DNA of 64,000 nt from Prostheceraeus crozeri (taxonomy: Eukaryota > Platyhelminthes > Polycladida > Euryleptidae). Below are positions 45,194 through 58,319 of the stretch, one piece after another (positions within the stretch are counted from its first letter, which is position 1; the number at the start of each line of letters is the position of its first letter). The stretch covers positions 1-64,000 of the forward strand of contig CAJQUW010000468.1 of assembly GCA_907163375.1 (NCBI GenBank), read 5' to 3'. The position numbers and the translations under genes were made by a program. Below the pieces are notes generated by a model. It did not search any database. It was not told the origin of the DNA and was given only the letters and a program-made list of their open reading frames with translations.

Positions 45194-47441
45194 AGCAACA
45201 CAAAAATACACGACGTCATCAGAATCGCAATCTGCATTAAATACAACTTGAAAATAAAGAAAGTGCTTTGATTCACACAAGAAATTGTTATCGAAATGAC
45301 AAACAGAATTCTTCATCGCTTACAATTAAATTACCTTAATAATATTCTCTAAGCTAATATTGATTCAAAGCTTCCTTGAACTTGATGAGATGCTATCGCA
45401 ATGTAATCCTAAGAACAAGAAGGAAAATTCTATATTTTATAATAGACCAACATGCACATCGAGCAATGTACAGTGTGCAAATCATGGAGAGGAGTCGGAA
45501 TCCATCCAGTTATTTAACACATTTCTCAACAATTATCATCAGGATTAGGCGCATTTTCAAAATATCAAGATTCTCTTCAACGCATAATAACGCTTATTCA
45601 AAAGTAAAAATACCTTGACAGGTAATTGATGCATCAAGTTCATTAAAACTCTCCATTCACTGTTAAAACTGCTTGAAAGTGGTACGGTCTGGAATGACAT
45701 TTTCAATTTATAACCAGATGCTTTCATGATGCTTTACTGATCATGGACATCTGATGGATGATCTTTTTCTAGTACGATATGACCATGATTTCTTTGTTTT
45801 TGAAATTGAATTAACAATCAATGCATTTTCATAGTACCGTACCTAGTTGCTCTAAAAGAAAACAATGCCTTACTGTTGAAGTGCGTCGAGCCAACAAAAT
45901 TTGCGAATACCTGAATTTTATCAACTTTGTGAAATTATGACAAGCGAAGGTCAGTCTCAAAAACAAATGTTTTTTTGCCAATAAACAACTAAATTTGTCT
46001 GATATTGAGGGACTGTGTCGAAAGCATCGAAAAGTTAGGAAAACCAGCCTGATACAGATTCTCTTGAGTGTCTTGCCTAAGAATTGTGGACTAAGTGAGG
46101 ACTCATGCTCTTGCATGTTGTTTTATTAGGCAAATTAAGAAAATAACAATATAGGCTTATCAACAACTTGCTAAGCAAGCTTGATTAAAAATTATAAACT
46201 ACAAATTTTATCAATTATGTTTTTTCTGAGTGCGTATCAATAAATATTAAGCTAAATAAATTGAGCCTTAGGTGAAGCTGTCTGAGAAAACCGGCGCGCA
46301 TGCTTTTTAGTTGTCCTCCTTTAGCTAAAGGGCGTTACTGAATTCATTTGCTCTGTTTCCGACTAATTAGGAGAATGGTTCTTTTATATTTGCGAAAGAT
46401 CAATTAACATAAAAATGCGCACAATGAGTCAAACAGAAATAATTACAAATCACACAGTCAATCAAGAAAACACAGGTCGCATTATTCATTCTGAAAACAG
46501 AATCTCAACATCAATCGCTTCCACTGGATCATGGACGACAATAAGTAGACCTGACAAACTTTCATCCGATCAATTTATGAAATACATGTACGTACAATTT
46601 GATTGATGTAGTGCTGAAAAACTAACCATAAAAAAATTTCGATGACATATTAACGACAAAAAACTGAAAATCACCAATGTGATGTGTATCGCAATTAAGA
46701 TGGCAAGTTACCGAATTCAATTGTATTATCTATATAATATGTATTATATACAATACAATGTACAATATTTTATATTGAATATTACTGTGTTGAGTATTAA
46801 TATAAAAGTGCAATACTGGTACTAGTAGCAGTTAGTGACTATTCCACGAAAGTCGCTTTGAATGAGCATCTCTACAAAAACGTATTGTACTCAAAATTTA
46901 GTCATGAATGCTTGTAATTTGCAACAGTGTATTTTCACACATCTAGGAATCATTTTCACAATACTTGGGTCCGTAAAAGTATGGTCACACACGAACATAT
47001 GATAAAAACTAGCAACAAATCATGAGAATGTTGCAAACAATGTTTTGGTAGTTCACAAATTATCTAAATTTTACTAATGGCTGCGACTTTAATCCTATCA
47101 GGACCTGGGAGTGCCCCCTTATCAACTTCTTTTTACATCTCCTAAAGTAAGTCAGATAAAAGTTTAATTTTTTGTGACTTTTAGTTTGCATGCATGCTGA
47201 ACTTTCAGTAAAAATTTGGGCAAAATTGACATACTGTAAAGTCAGTTTTAAAGGTCACTTTTAACCTCTTGAGCCCCAAAGCCAAATCTGCTACACTGCT
47301 CCAACTATCCATAACGTGCAGGGAACGTCATTCGCTCATATCTGCAACTCCCCAGACGCTGAGTGAACAATGGGAAGATAATACAGTTATGTGTACAGTG
47401 CACGTCATGGGTAGTTGGGGTCAGTGTTCACATTTATAGTA
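45194..47441. other. No feature recognised
   Basis: AT-rich, with a TA-rich tract around 46720-46805. Frames are short and lack motifs. Confidence 0.35.
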
Positions 47442-48277
47442 CTGTCGAACCTCTGTATAGTAAACCTCTACAGAGTGAATTCAATTTTTGAGCCCATCAA
47501 TAATGGTATACGTGTACTTTGCGCTTGTTACAGATCTCTACATAGTGAACCTCTTCATAGTGAATATACTATCTAGTCCCTTTGCTGTCTCAACCACTAC
47601 ATAATGAATATTTCACATCAATTATGTATTGATCTTTAATTATACTTTGCAATTAATACGCATCCCATGTACGTGTACTACCTTTATTGAGGCGAGTAGT
47701 TCGACGATACTTATTACTCCCAAGTTTCCTAAGTTATTAAAGTCTATGAGTATACAATCTAAATTTAGATGCAAATCAATAGTTAATACAGCTAGTAGTT
47801 TTAAGTTTTTTTGGGCTTTCAAGAGTACCGACTGTTGAGTCAGATCAGTGAATTCCTTGAAAGAAAAAGTGACCTTGCAGCTTGATCAACAAGCTTCTGA
47901 TCAACTAGGAAACCTGCTTGCTTCTGTTGACGAGCGGAATACTGTGCATACTTGTATTGACAGTTATTTCCATTGTTCATAATTAGTGTGTATGTAGCTT
48001 ATACTGTATACAGTACTGATTATTTTGTAGCAGTTACATTCTGCATATTGACTTTATATATCATTTAATGTGACCTTGTGATACAATGTGGTATTACTGT
48101 TAATTACCCTATAAAATTTGTTTTCTAAATACATGCATTAGTTTAAATTATGTTGCATGATTGTTTTGACTTTATATGCTTACTTTAAAACCAATATTAC
48201 ATCAAATTTTAGAAAATCTCCTTATAGTGAATCTTTTTATCTGGTCCCTTGAAATTCACTATGTAGAGGTTCGACTG
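47442..48277. mobile_element. Non-autonomous Tigger-like element
   Basis: Left end CTGTCGAACCTCTGTATAG and complement of right end CAGTCGAACCTCTACATAG are inverted repeats, with TA at 47440-47441 and 48278-48279. Subterminal copies of CTC(T/C)ACATAGTGAA occur inside the left end. 836 bp, no transposase. Confidence 0.7.
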
Positions 48278-48279
48278 TA

Positions 48280-50139
48280 CTAACATTAGCGTAGAATATT
48301 TTACTTTTAACACCAAATAGATATGCTTGAGTAAAAGTTTGCATAAATGCTTTAGTTGTAATGAACAATTTTTGAAGAGTAAAAAAACACAGAATCATGA
48401 AAAGTAAAAAAATTGAAAATTCATATTGTAAATTTGAATTTTTGGTAGGAAGGTCTTCGAATCATGCAAAATAGGCACTACCATTCGAAAAAGGAGACTC
48501 GAAATATACGGTATTATCCATCGGAACAGGGAAAATTTGAAGGAGGCAGTGCCTCCCGTTCCTGCGCCGATAAAAAAAAATCGGTCCTGACCGGGTTCAC
48601 GCCTGATGCAAAGATATTATGTCATTAAAATCACTAAATATTACAAATGTACTTGGATAGTGTTAAATCAGTTTTCTTGATTTAAGATTCAATGAGATTT
48701 AGTACATTATTGCACATTGAAAACATCGCATGATTGAAGTTATTACATTTTATTATCTTACAATAACATAAAACTTAATATTTGGTGACATGCTGATTTT
48801 AGTGATAGAGAACCTACCTGTACTACAGATAATTTTGTAAAAAACCCTTCTTTTTATGCGGATAGTTCTATTGTTGGCATGTGAGAAAAAAATATCAAAT
48901 GTTTTTAAATATTATTTCATGGAGATATACGTGCGATAATAGCACGATCAAGAATAAAATTGAAAGGATTAAATCCACATGAGCTATTGCTATTAATGTC
49001 TTCATTGATCAGATGCATATTTCTAAGAGTGCTAGTATCTTACCGACAAAATTCGCATCTTACTATACCCCATTATTTCATATAGATTGATAAATAAATC
49101 AAATTCGAAACTGCTGTGAAGAAGGCAAGTGTGTCAGTAGATTTTCCTGAAGAAATGCATGTGTCGTGACATTTTACAATTCAACATTTTAGCAACTGCA
49201 CATTTGGCGGATAATGATTGTCTTGCCATACAACTAACGAAGATCAATACATTATCAATAGTACCTTCTTTGCTTTCAGTCATGATTACTGTCTGTTCAG
49301 TATTCATGATAGCAGCAACTCCCGTGAGTATTATGAGCTATGAAAATTCTGTGGTTGCAATCATATTTCGACTCTCATCTCGAACCTAAATTTTACTTAA
49401 TTATTATAGAAGCTGATTCCTAATAGAATTAAATTGAGCTAAATATTAATTTTTTTGATTACCACAATTAACCTCAACAATTTCAAGAGATTCAAATGGC
49501 ATCAATAGAAAAAAATCGCCTAAGTTATCCCACAGAATAACAAGAGCGACTTCAAAATTAGTAGGCAGCATGCAATTTATAAATCCGCAATGATTTTTTA
49601 TGCGCAATTCCATTAGTTTACGCATTCTTCTAGCTTACACATAGAACGCAGTTTGGAATTTCAAAAAGCAGTCATTATCAAAAAAAATATGCAGAAAAAA
49701 TCATTATCAAAAAGCAGTATTTTATCTTTCCATCATGCAATTCAGAATCATGAAACATGTTCAAGTGTTGATGTATCAAAGCAGACATTGAATATGTTGA
49801 AGATAAAGGATCCCATGAAAAAAATTGTCTTGACCAATTCCTTCGATTGCATCAGTGATTATTCAAATACTCACATGTTCATGATTTTCCAGAGACTGAT
49901 GGAGGAAATAGACATTACATACGACACATGCTGATTTCTAATTCATTGTACTACTTCAATTCAAAACCAAAAATTCTAAAAAATCGAATCTAGCATCATT
50001 ATATCAATTGAATGCACGTCTATGATACCAAAGCGCTTATTTATTACTTAGAAGTTTGATAGACGCAGTCTATCGAAGGGATTGCATATCAATTTGCCGG
50101 GTCATTGTTAGTCTACTTTGACTAAGTAAACTGATAAAA
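48280..50139. other. No feature recognised
   Basis: AT-rich sequence with short frames (for example 49653-49934) without recognisable motifs. Confidence 0.35.
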
Positions 50140-50147
50140 GCTTCATA

Positions 50148-50679
50148 CAGGGTTGCTGCTTCGATTGCTTGGGTTTGCTTAGGTTTTGGGTTGCTTGGGT
50201 TTTGGACCCAAGGCTTGGGTGTCAAACCAAAGCCCAAACCTAAAAGACGATGTAAAACTTCTGCTGCAAGTCTGTGTAAGTCGCATGTCCGAGGCTTTGA
50301 CTGAAGTCCAGTTATTCATTGCTATGAATTGTGACAAACTGAAATCGAAGTCTTATGACTGTGTTCTACGTCAGGTCATTGACAAAAAATCGGAAAAAGT
50401 GTAACTTTATAAATTCAATTGCTTGCTCTCAAAGTATCCGAAACTTGAAGAGCGTCAGTTCAGCAACATTGTTGATGATCCAAGTTGTCTTTGTGTGGTC
50501 TGTTAACAAAGGTATAAGAACACAATGCAGTGTAAGGACTGTGCCGAGTGGGCACACGAGATAATAATGGCTATGGTAGTAGTTAGCCCCTTGAGTTAGG
50601 GGCTTGGGTTGCTTAGGCTTGGGGTAAAACCGAGCCACTTGGCTTGGGATGACCCAACCCAAGCCCTATAGCAACCTTG
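50148..50679. mobile_element. MITE with arms rich in CTTGGGTT words
   Basis: Left CAGGGTTGCTGC... and complement of right CAAGGTTGCTATAG... are imperfect inverted repeats. Both arms contain repeated GCTTGGGTT words in opposite orientation. Flanking 8-mers do not match, so the exact ends are uncertain. Confidence 0.5.
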
Positions 50680-51189
50680 CCTCACAAAAACTTAAAATAT
50701 CCGAATTCGCTAATCGGAAATTTCTTGATTGGCCTTGCATCGGAAGATTCAACATTTTGTGCGTTTGTTAAAATGAAACTGTCTGGTATTTGAATATTAG
50801 TAAGGCAATTATCAGGGCCCTTTCTTCGTTTTAATCATAGCTTGACTGCATAGTAATACACAGATCAGTCAAATAGTGTGAAGAGAAATTATCTTTTGGC
50901 AAACTATCTTCTTTCATGCGTATAAAAACACATGAAATCGAATGAATCAAAGAACATGAAATAAAATGACCGAATTCGATATGCTACAAAATAGCAAGTA
51001 ACGCGAATTCTGGCAGATGAAACTCCTATCAGTTAACATGCGTTCACGTCAGACTCATGAAAACAAAACTATATTCCCAAGGCAAGGTGAACTAACTACA
51101 TCTTTTAGATTTTGTTGTACTTTAAGAAGATGTCGATTACTGTCTTATTGTGCTATTGATGTTATGAATAATGGTTAAACGTCACTACT

Positions 51190-51365
51190 CCCCAATACTG
51201 GGGGCTCCGACGGTGCTGACATGGTCAGTCTTTTATCTGGAGCGTTGCGATCATTTAGCCCGGAAGCCTTTATTTATAACTTCCAATGATACTCTCGAGG
51301 CTCGACCACTGGATCGAAAGATCGCTAGGCCAAGCACTTAACCACTGTGCTACAGAGGCAACTGA
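51190..51365 (-). repeat. tRNA-derived SINE
   Basis: Minus strand: A box TAGCACAGTGGTTAAGTGC (51352-51334) and B-box-like GGTCGAGCC (51307-51299), followed by a tRNA-unrelated body running toward 51190. The tRNA stem structure is not kept. Confidence 0.55.
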
Positions 51366-51799
51366 TTGTGATATTATGACGAGACAAAATTTCAGTGTCA
51401 TTTCAGGAGTAACAGTATATTTTCTAGTCACTCAAAGTAAAATAACTACATGCCGGAGCGCATAGTTGCACTTCTTAAATACATTTTCTCACCAATCGCG
51501 CTTTTTGTAGTTAGATCTACTGTCTTGTCTCGTATAGGAGGGCAGAACAGTGAATGACACTGACGCATAGATAAGACATTACACATACATAAATCAATGG
51601 GAAAGAAGATAATTGAATCGACAAAAAACGAAATGTATGAGCGGATCGGATAGTGCTATGAAAATTATCGTTTAGCAATTTCTGTCAGGCAATCAACTTA
51701 ATGTACTTAGCTGTCAAGATATAGCGTCGACTTTGCTGAAGATGCGACTAATACAGCAGTGTCAGGTCAATCATTTGCCTACTGATTCTCCTGAATTAA

Positions 51800-52440
51800 G
51801 TGGTTAATAAAATGACGATTCCTTGCCCTCAGCAATTGACTCGATCGTTTGTGGAATTACTCTGGAATCTATCTTCTTAATATTTCCATCGCTATTCATG
51901 TTTCCGTCCACCACATAAACTCAACCAGACCGCGCCAGCTGATCAAAATGTGACCTCCACAGGATGCCTAACTTTGCATTTGCAATGATCAGATGCGAGT
52001 TAATGTCAATCCGTAACACAAGGATAGGACAATCATCTGCAGCCTCCACAGTAGTCTCATTAATCCGAAGCACACGTGTCCATTTGTCAAGGACTCATGT
52101 CGTTTGGTCTACTCGTACTGATACCTAATATTCTTCTCCGATAGGAATTGATTACATTTTGGCCTAAATGCTTTCCGGACCTGGTCGATGGTGTCATCAA
52201 TTAATAAGATGATAGATTCCACAGTAATTCCACAAATGGTCGGGTCATTTGCTGAAGGCAGGGACTGCTTTCAACAATATAGCGCGCCCTTCCTGTTAGC
52301 AGGAAGTCATTGAGCAGATTCGAAGATGCTGGAATCAGAGTTCTACCTTGGCCGGCATCATCAGTGGACCTGAACCTAATCGAGCTCCTCTGAGGGATTG
52401 TCAAACGTCAGATATCAAGGAAGCGTCCAAAAAGTAAGAC
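51800..52440 (+). pseudogene. Tc1/mariner transposase relic
   Basis: Heavily decayed. Around 52350-52400 the plus strand reads WPASSVDLNLIELL followed by a stop, which corresponds to the catalytic-glutamate motif of Tc1 transposases. Upstream text (GIRVLP, RPF) fits the preceding segment in shifted frames. No intact frame remains and ends are undefined. Confidence 0.5.
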
Positions 52441-54200
52441 CGAGATCATTCGCGCCTTATAAGATAATGAGCCCAGTGATACCATTGGACACTGTGCGAC
52501 TAAAAATTAATAAATACCGAAGCACTTGAATCAGAATCTTGCGGTCTGCCTTTGATATGCTCATCAATGAGCGATCAGGTATCTACGAGTCTCACAAAGG
52601 TAGCAGCTGTCGCATTACATACATTTGAATTAGTAAACTAAATTAGAGATGAGACTTGTAGGCACCGGATCTTTGGAGGAAAAGATTTTTGAGGGACTTT
52701 CTGCGAGTTTTGAAGGTATTAAAAACTAAGGAAAGTTTACGGTTTTCCGGTAGGATAAGGTTGACAGCATGAAAAGTTTTCAATGTCTCCTTTACTTTTT
52801 CTTTCACGTAATGAAACTTCCAAAAAGCATAGGAAATATTCGAATTCAAATCTTTTGATCAGAGTTATGCGAAATAGCATAATCAACTGCTTGTTTGATC
52901 TTGGTAATGAAATTTTGATTGTAGCCATTTTGCATAAAAATCGATAGATTTTATCTAAAGATTTTTCATAAAAGTTATCATTAGACACCGACATCTTAGG
53001 TGAATAATTTTGTCATTTTAGGTTTTTTATAGGTGAACAATTTTACAAATTAAGGTAATTTATTTAGGTGAATCAAAAATCCATTTAAGTATCTAGATTC
53101 ATTCAGAGCAATGGTATTTTTTTGTTTATTTCCATGAACTGTACATTTTTCGGTAACTAATTTGTAAATAAATACCGCGACAATAATCTATGTGTAAGTT
53201 CAAAAAAATAATTAGGGAAAAGAAAGTGAAAAGCAAGTCCTAGATTTAATCGCGATTTGGAACGATTTTATTTCAAGCTATAACAACTGCACGGATCAAA
53301 CATTAGCAACTATGTATGTATGCTTTAAAATGTATGTTGACAATTCAATTGTGCGATTGTGTATGTGTCAAACAGATCAAAATTACTCGTATTTAAATGC
53401 AATATGAACTCTGAAAATGTATATAAAGGAATTAGAAACTATGATCAGAAACATGTGGCACTGCCAGAATCATTCATCAATGTCTTCATTATTCCAATTA
53501 TAAAAGTAGTTCGTCACCACGATTTTCCCCATGTTTTCCAATATGTGTAGATCAGTCAATCAAACAGCTTAGTTTTCAAAAGTTTTTGTCGTAATGACAA
53601 TATTTAGGTGATTTAGGTGTTTTTACAAAATATCCGGAATATAGGTAAAAAATTCATTTTAGGTGATTCACCTAAATTGTCGCTGTCTAGTTATCATTAA
53701 TACAAAGAGGATTGGCACGATAAATCGAAGCCTTGATGGCAGCAGTTTTGTACCTGAACGGAGAGAAAGCCTCCTTCGGCATATAGACACCCGTGTTGGT
53801 TGGGTTAACTGCACATTCAGTTCCAAAACTATCATCAAGTTTGTGCAGTTTGAATTTCAGTTTTCATCATTCTCGGTGTCCATACTGAGATAAAGCTTGC
53901 TTTGTCTGAAATATCTAAATGCTCGAGCACAAGATCTTCACAAGAATATTTACATGAGTGATCAAAACACACTTTTCACTCAAAGAAATTTCTTACTTGG
54001 TGATAAATTTGCTCATTGCTTTAAAATAATAAAAGCCAGCCTGAAATACATGCCGGTCTTGGTCGGTTTCCGGTTTCCATCTCTGAATATAATTAATTAT
54101 ATGTTGCTATTACTCACTATAAGCTCGTAATTATACCACTACATTGTGAATCATAATTCGCATCACTTCACATAAAAATGATTTAAAACAACGGTTAAAA
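52441..54200. other. No feature recognised
   Basis: AT-rich. Around 53020-53090 and 53600-53680 a TTTAGGTGA(A/T)T word recurs about eight times, suggesting a decayed local repeat. No gene supported. Confidence 0.35.
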
Positions 54201-54207
54201 CTAAATA

Positions 54208-54293
54208 CAGTCCACTCTTGATGTAAGCGACACCTTGGGACCGGCTGTTGTCATCGCTTGTATCGAGAGATCGCTTATATCGAGAGTCGACTG
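54208..54293. mobile_element. 86-bp MITE with TA duplication
   Basis: Left CAGTCCACTCTTGATGTAAGCGA and complement of right CAGTCGACTCTCGATATAAGCGA, with TA at both sides (54206-54207 and 54294-54295). A second inner AAGCGAT copy extends the right arm. Tigger/pogo-like ends. Confidence 0.65.
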
Positions 54294-54681
54294 TATATAG
54301 CAGCACCCTGCATAGTTTACTGCACTAAGGCATGTCTGCGAAAATCGATACCTAATAAGTTATTTTCTAAGTTGTACAATTAAGAATATCTGATTAATCC
54401 TCTAATCTAGCATGATCTCCTATGCTGAAAACTATACGGACCCAACCAAAATATTAATTTCTTTGTCTTGCAGACATTGTCTAGCATGTACATCTAAAAT
54501 TTAAAAAAAGTAAATTTTTTCTATGAATTGTATGATAGGTTACATATTCCGTTTCTATCACCAAAGTCGTCATTGAAATATTTTTTTCCATCAACTTGTT
54601 TGATGATCATAAGATGCGCAACGTCAAATTCAGTATTTTTAGTGTATAAAAAAATTGTGGGATTTTGAAAATAGTTGTCTT

Positions 54682-57600
54682 TTTCCTGTCCCGTGCGATA
54701 CCAAACTTACTATTCAACTACGTATTCGTCGAACAGAGAACCAACAAGTCTTCAAAATACAAAATTTGCGTTATCGCCAAGTACCCATTAGAAAACAACA
54801 AGCATGTCAAATTTCGATTGCATCTTCTTTTCAAATTAGTGGTACTGGACGGGACAAAATTATAGGTATCGGACGGGACATAACGAATGTGCCGTCCGAT
54901 ACCTTATACGCATGCATAAAACACCCTAAGTTATACACAGCAGCTGCTCATCAAGCTATTTTCTTGATTACACAACCTTTAATCGATTGCTATTTTCTAT
55001 GGAAGTGTCCCACAAGAAAAATTCAATTCATTCCTGACGGAAATTATCCGGATCATTGCACAGGCCTATGTATCGGGCCAATATTCAGAAGATTTTTTGC
55101 CGAGTCCAACGACAATCGATCCTTCATCATATTCATCAACACGTGTCTTTTTCATCAAGCACGCTTTTTGTAAGTATTTATTATGAATGTGAACGACCAT
55201 TTTGTTTTAAACTGAACATTATTTGATTGAATAGTTTTACGATTCGATAGCCTGTAACTATTTGAGACGAAACTTGCATGTATAATTTATTAAACCCAAT
55301 CCTGTTATTTTGCCTGGTACCTTATTACTTATAGGGCTACTGTGTTCAATAAATGATAAATAGGTAACTTAAAGTAATTCATTTGATCAGTCTTCATCTA
55401 GTTACCTTGAAATCAGTCTTGCTGACAGTAAGAGAAGCTTTTGCACTTTTTTCGGAGGAATTTCCATGCTCCAAGATAAAAAAGTCCAAATTTGCACAAC
55501 TTCGACCTGCGTATGTACTTCTGCTATCCAATCTTCCACAAAATATCTGTCTTTGCCCATTGCATGAGAACTTTAGTCTAAAATTACAGGCACTGAATTC
55601 TATCCACGATATAGCAAATTCTCCACGCGACTTTCTTGATGCTGTATTATGTAGCCGCGAAAATAGGGATTGTATGTTCGATGATTGTGCAAACTGTCCT
55701 AATTTGGAAATACTTGATAGGATAGCGACTATCACTGACACTGTTGAACTTCGCCAATGGCGAACAAAGAAAAGAAAGACATGTAAGAAGATGAGAAAAT
55801 TCCATATAGTTCTCTTGTTGATTCTCTGAAAGCCTCGATTATAGAATTTTCGACCCATTGTTTCATAAAAGATAGACAGTCTGAGTACTTCAAAAACACG
55901 CGCAATACTCTAGATGAACATACAGCGGTGCTACAAGTTGATTTCTCAGAAAACTATAGCAGCAGAGATGCAAATGAAATCATGAGTGCTCACTGGAATA
56001 ATCTTTAAGTTACTATCTTTGCCGCTGCGATTTGGTTGTCGGATGAAAATTGTCATTCTTATGCATTAATATCGGATGAACTGAGCCATGACAAGTACAG
56101 TGTTCATGTTTTTTTGTCATTTCTAATTACCGAAATCAAGCGAGTCAGGCCATCAGTGAAGGAAGTCGAGATATTTTCCGATGGTGCTGCGAGTCAGTTT
56201 AAACAGTGCTTTTTGTTTCTCAACCTAACCCATTTGAAATCAGATTTTGATGTCAACATCAAGTGGTCGTTTTTTGCCACAAGTCACGGCAAAGGCTGTG
56301 TTGATGGAATCGGTGGCACAGTCAAGCGCCTCGTTTGGAAATACGTGAAGGCAAAGCTGGTACCAGCCGTAGATGCACAAGGCTCTGCAAAACTAGCTAA
56401 GCAGCTAACAGAAGTAGTAGACATCAAATACTTTGGAGCGGATGAAATTAACTTGATCCATGACTTGCTAGATAAGAGATGGGATAATTGTCCAAATTTG
56501 CCTGGTATAAGAGCATGTCACTATGCGAGTCCTATTTCTGGTCAAGTTGTTGAAGTGGACAAATATTCGATGAACGACTGCAATCAAAATGATTTAGGCG
56601 GGCGATTCAAATTTGACTTTCATTCTGGTCAAATAGTCCAGTCGAGCAGTCAACCAGTTCAGTCAGACTCGACGTGCGAAGAGGTGCATGTAGCCGAAGC
56701 GGATTGGGTAGCAGTGATGTGTAGCGATGAAAGGTGGTACTTGGGAGAAGTTCTGGATACCGAGTACCCAAGAGTGAGAGTGTCGTTCATGGAGACAATT
56801 GGAGGAAATAGGTAAGCTGACTAAGTGCTTACTGTGTTACTCATTTGTTAAGTTTCACATGTAATTCATATCATGGTCTTCATATCACCGCACATTTTAC
56901 ACAATGCACGTATGCTCCATCGATTATCTGTACATTTCCTCATTAGATTCTCCTATATACCTTTATCGATTGATAGCAAAATCCAGCTGGGTCTGCTACG
57001 ATGTAGAAACAAACGCTTCATGATTTGTAATGGGTAGGCCTATTTGTCGCAAATTTGCTCTATGTTTTTCCATGTAAACGTTTAGACTGATCAAAGTCGT
57101 ACAGTTTCTAAAAAACACATTTGATTTCAGGTATCAGAAGAAGAATTCGGAAGAGATCTTATGGGTTTCATACAGGAGTATTTTGAAGAAAACTTCTGTG
57201 CCCAAAATATATGGGTTCGTCTCTTCTACTCGGTCGTCTACTTACCAGTTGGATGATTATTTGGAAATAAATGACTTGTACTTGGCTTGTTTGTGAATTG
57301 TCGTTACGAATTACCTGTTACCAGTTTCAACAAAAGTTATTTTGTATGATTATGTTTTTTCTCTACTCAAAAATCAGGGAACAAACAAATCGAAATTGTC
57401 AAAACTTAGAATAGAGTTCATGCTTGAAAACACATGTGTTAGAACTATCAATTGGTGACATCAGTTGACTTCTACAGCTCTTTTTGGATTATTTATAAAT
57501 ATTTCAAGAATTTGTTAACTTTTAATCATGATTTCAATCATACTTTATTTAAGAGTCAAAAATGTCCCGTCCGATATCAGTAGGTTTTTGAACGCAAACA

Positions 57601-57950
57601 AACAACGAAAACATATTTGACTAAGCCAACAGTACTCAGATACTATTCATGTAATAACTGAAAGAACCTGTCATCGTAAAGGTTTCTGAAACCAAAAACT
57701 TCGCAGAATATTTCAAATGAAAAGTTGTACTCTGGTTATAGATATTTTAAGTGTCCCGTCCGATGCCAAAATGTTATCATATCGTTTGTGATGAAGAAAG
57801 CTCTTATGACAAGCACAACTATATAAAATCTTGAGCTGAGGACCTCAAATTCTGTTTTCTGTACCATAACTTAGATAGTAAGTTATCAATATAAAAACAG
57901 AGCCCTTGAAAGGCCAAAATTGTTCTGTGAATGTCCCGTCCGATACCGTG
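54682..57950. repeat. Dispersed GTCCCGTCCGATACC motif around a transposon-like gene
   Basis: Copies of the motif, exact or with one or two changes, lie at about 54687 (+), 54848 (-), 54873 (-), 54891 (+), 57564 (+), 57754 (+) and 57933 (+). They cluster at the two sides of the 55.4-57.3 kb gene, as subterminal binding sites of a transposon would. Exact terminal repeats were not found. Confidence 0.5.
55409..57296 (+). pseudogene. Transposase-like gene with SDGAASQFK and ATSHGKG motifs
   Basis: Segments in order: AFALFSEEFP...KSKFAQLRP, CLCPLHENF and a CMFDDCANC Cys cluster (55409-55790). After a frameshift near 55795 come VDFSENYSS (55937), an in-frame TAA at 56006-56008, then IFSDGAASQFKQ, FFATSHGKGCVDGIGGTVKR and a Trp-rich acidic segment. 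A spliced end uses donor 56812 (GTAAGC) and acceptor 57130; the second exon (57131-57296) stays in frame to a TGA and reads ILWVSYRSIL and YQLDDYLEI. The family recurs in invertebrate genomes without an accepted name. Asp residues in VDFSENY and SDGAASQFK suggest an RNase H-like transposase fold (inference). One stop and one shift make it a recent pseudogene, unless they are sequencing errors. Confidence 0.6.
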
Positions 57951-57993
57951 GACATGCCCACTATACAACAAAATCTGAATAACTTTCTCTTAC

Positions 57994-58087
57994 CTGTATT
58001 TCTGAGGGACATTTTAGAGATTACTCGAATAAGGGAAGCATTTTCTTCTTTCAGGCGACGATTTTCAGCTCTCAATTCCTCCAATAT
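57994..58087 (-). CDS. Coding exon of a coiled-coil protein (downstream exon)
   Basis: The minus-strand exon is bounded by acceptor TTATTATAG (to 58088) and donor ACAG/GTAAGAG (57993). It encodes ILEELRAENRRLKEENASLI and a short basic tail, a leucine-zipper-like coiled coil, in phase with the exon at 58142-58312. Without the donor the frame would run to 57845 through a copy of the GTCCCGTCCGATACC motif. Confidence 0.45.
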
Positions 58088-58141
58088 CTATAATAAAGAA
58101 CGAGAATGTAAAAAGAGAATAAATAAATGGAGTTATCTTAC

Positions 58142-58312
58142 TTTTTCCTGTTTCAGAGCAGAATTTTCAGATTCCAATTCCTTGATCTTGGCTTGCTCTT
58201 CGTTTTTGGATATACGTTTCATTGTCATCATTTGATCGGCACTTATTTGAGCGATCTTTTCCTGTAGAGTACGTACTTCTGACTGCAGCTGCTCACTTAA
58301 AGCCTTGTAATC
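58142..58312 (-). CDS. Coding exon of a coiled-coil protein (upstream exon)
   Basis: A 171-bp phase-0 exon with acceptor TTTGTGTTTCAG (ending 58313) and donor GTAAGATA (58141). It encodes 57 residues beginning DYKALSEQLQSEVRTLQEKI and ending LKQEK, a strongly heptad-patterned coiled coil. Open frame with consensus splice sites on both sides is the best host-gene evidence in the window. Family not identified. Confidence 0.5.
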
Positions 58313-58319
58313 CTGAAAC

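Noticed and set aside
45829-46116. 95-codon minus-strand frame
   Set aside because: Isolated, no domain, no splice sites; AT-rich chance frame.
52643-52994. Two overlapping minus-strand frames of 68 and 85 codons
   Set aside because: Lys/Phe-rich composition expected from AT-rich DNA, without recognisable motifs or splice structure.
54655-55173. 172-codon open frame
   Set aside because: Contains two copies of the dispersed GTCCCGTCCGATACC motif in frame and no recognisable domain; probably chance.
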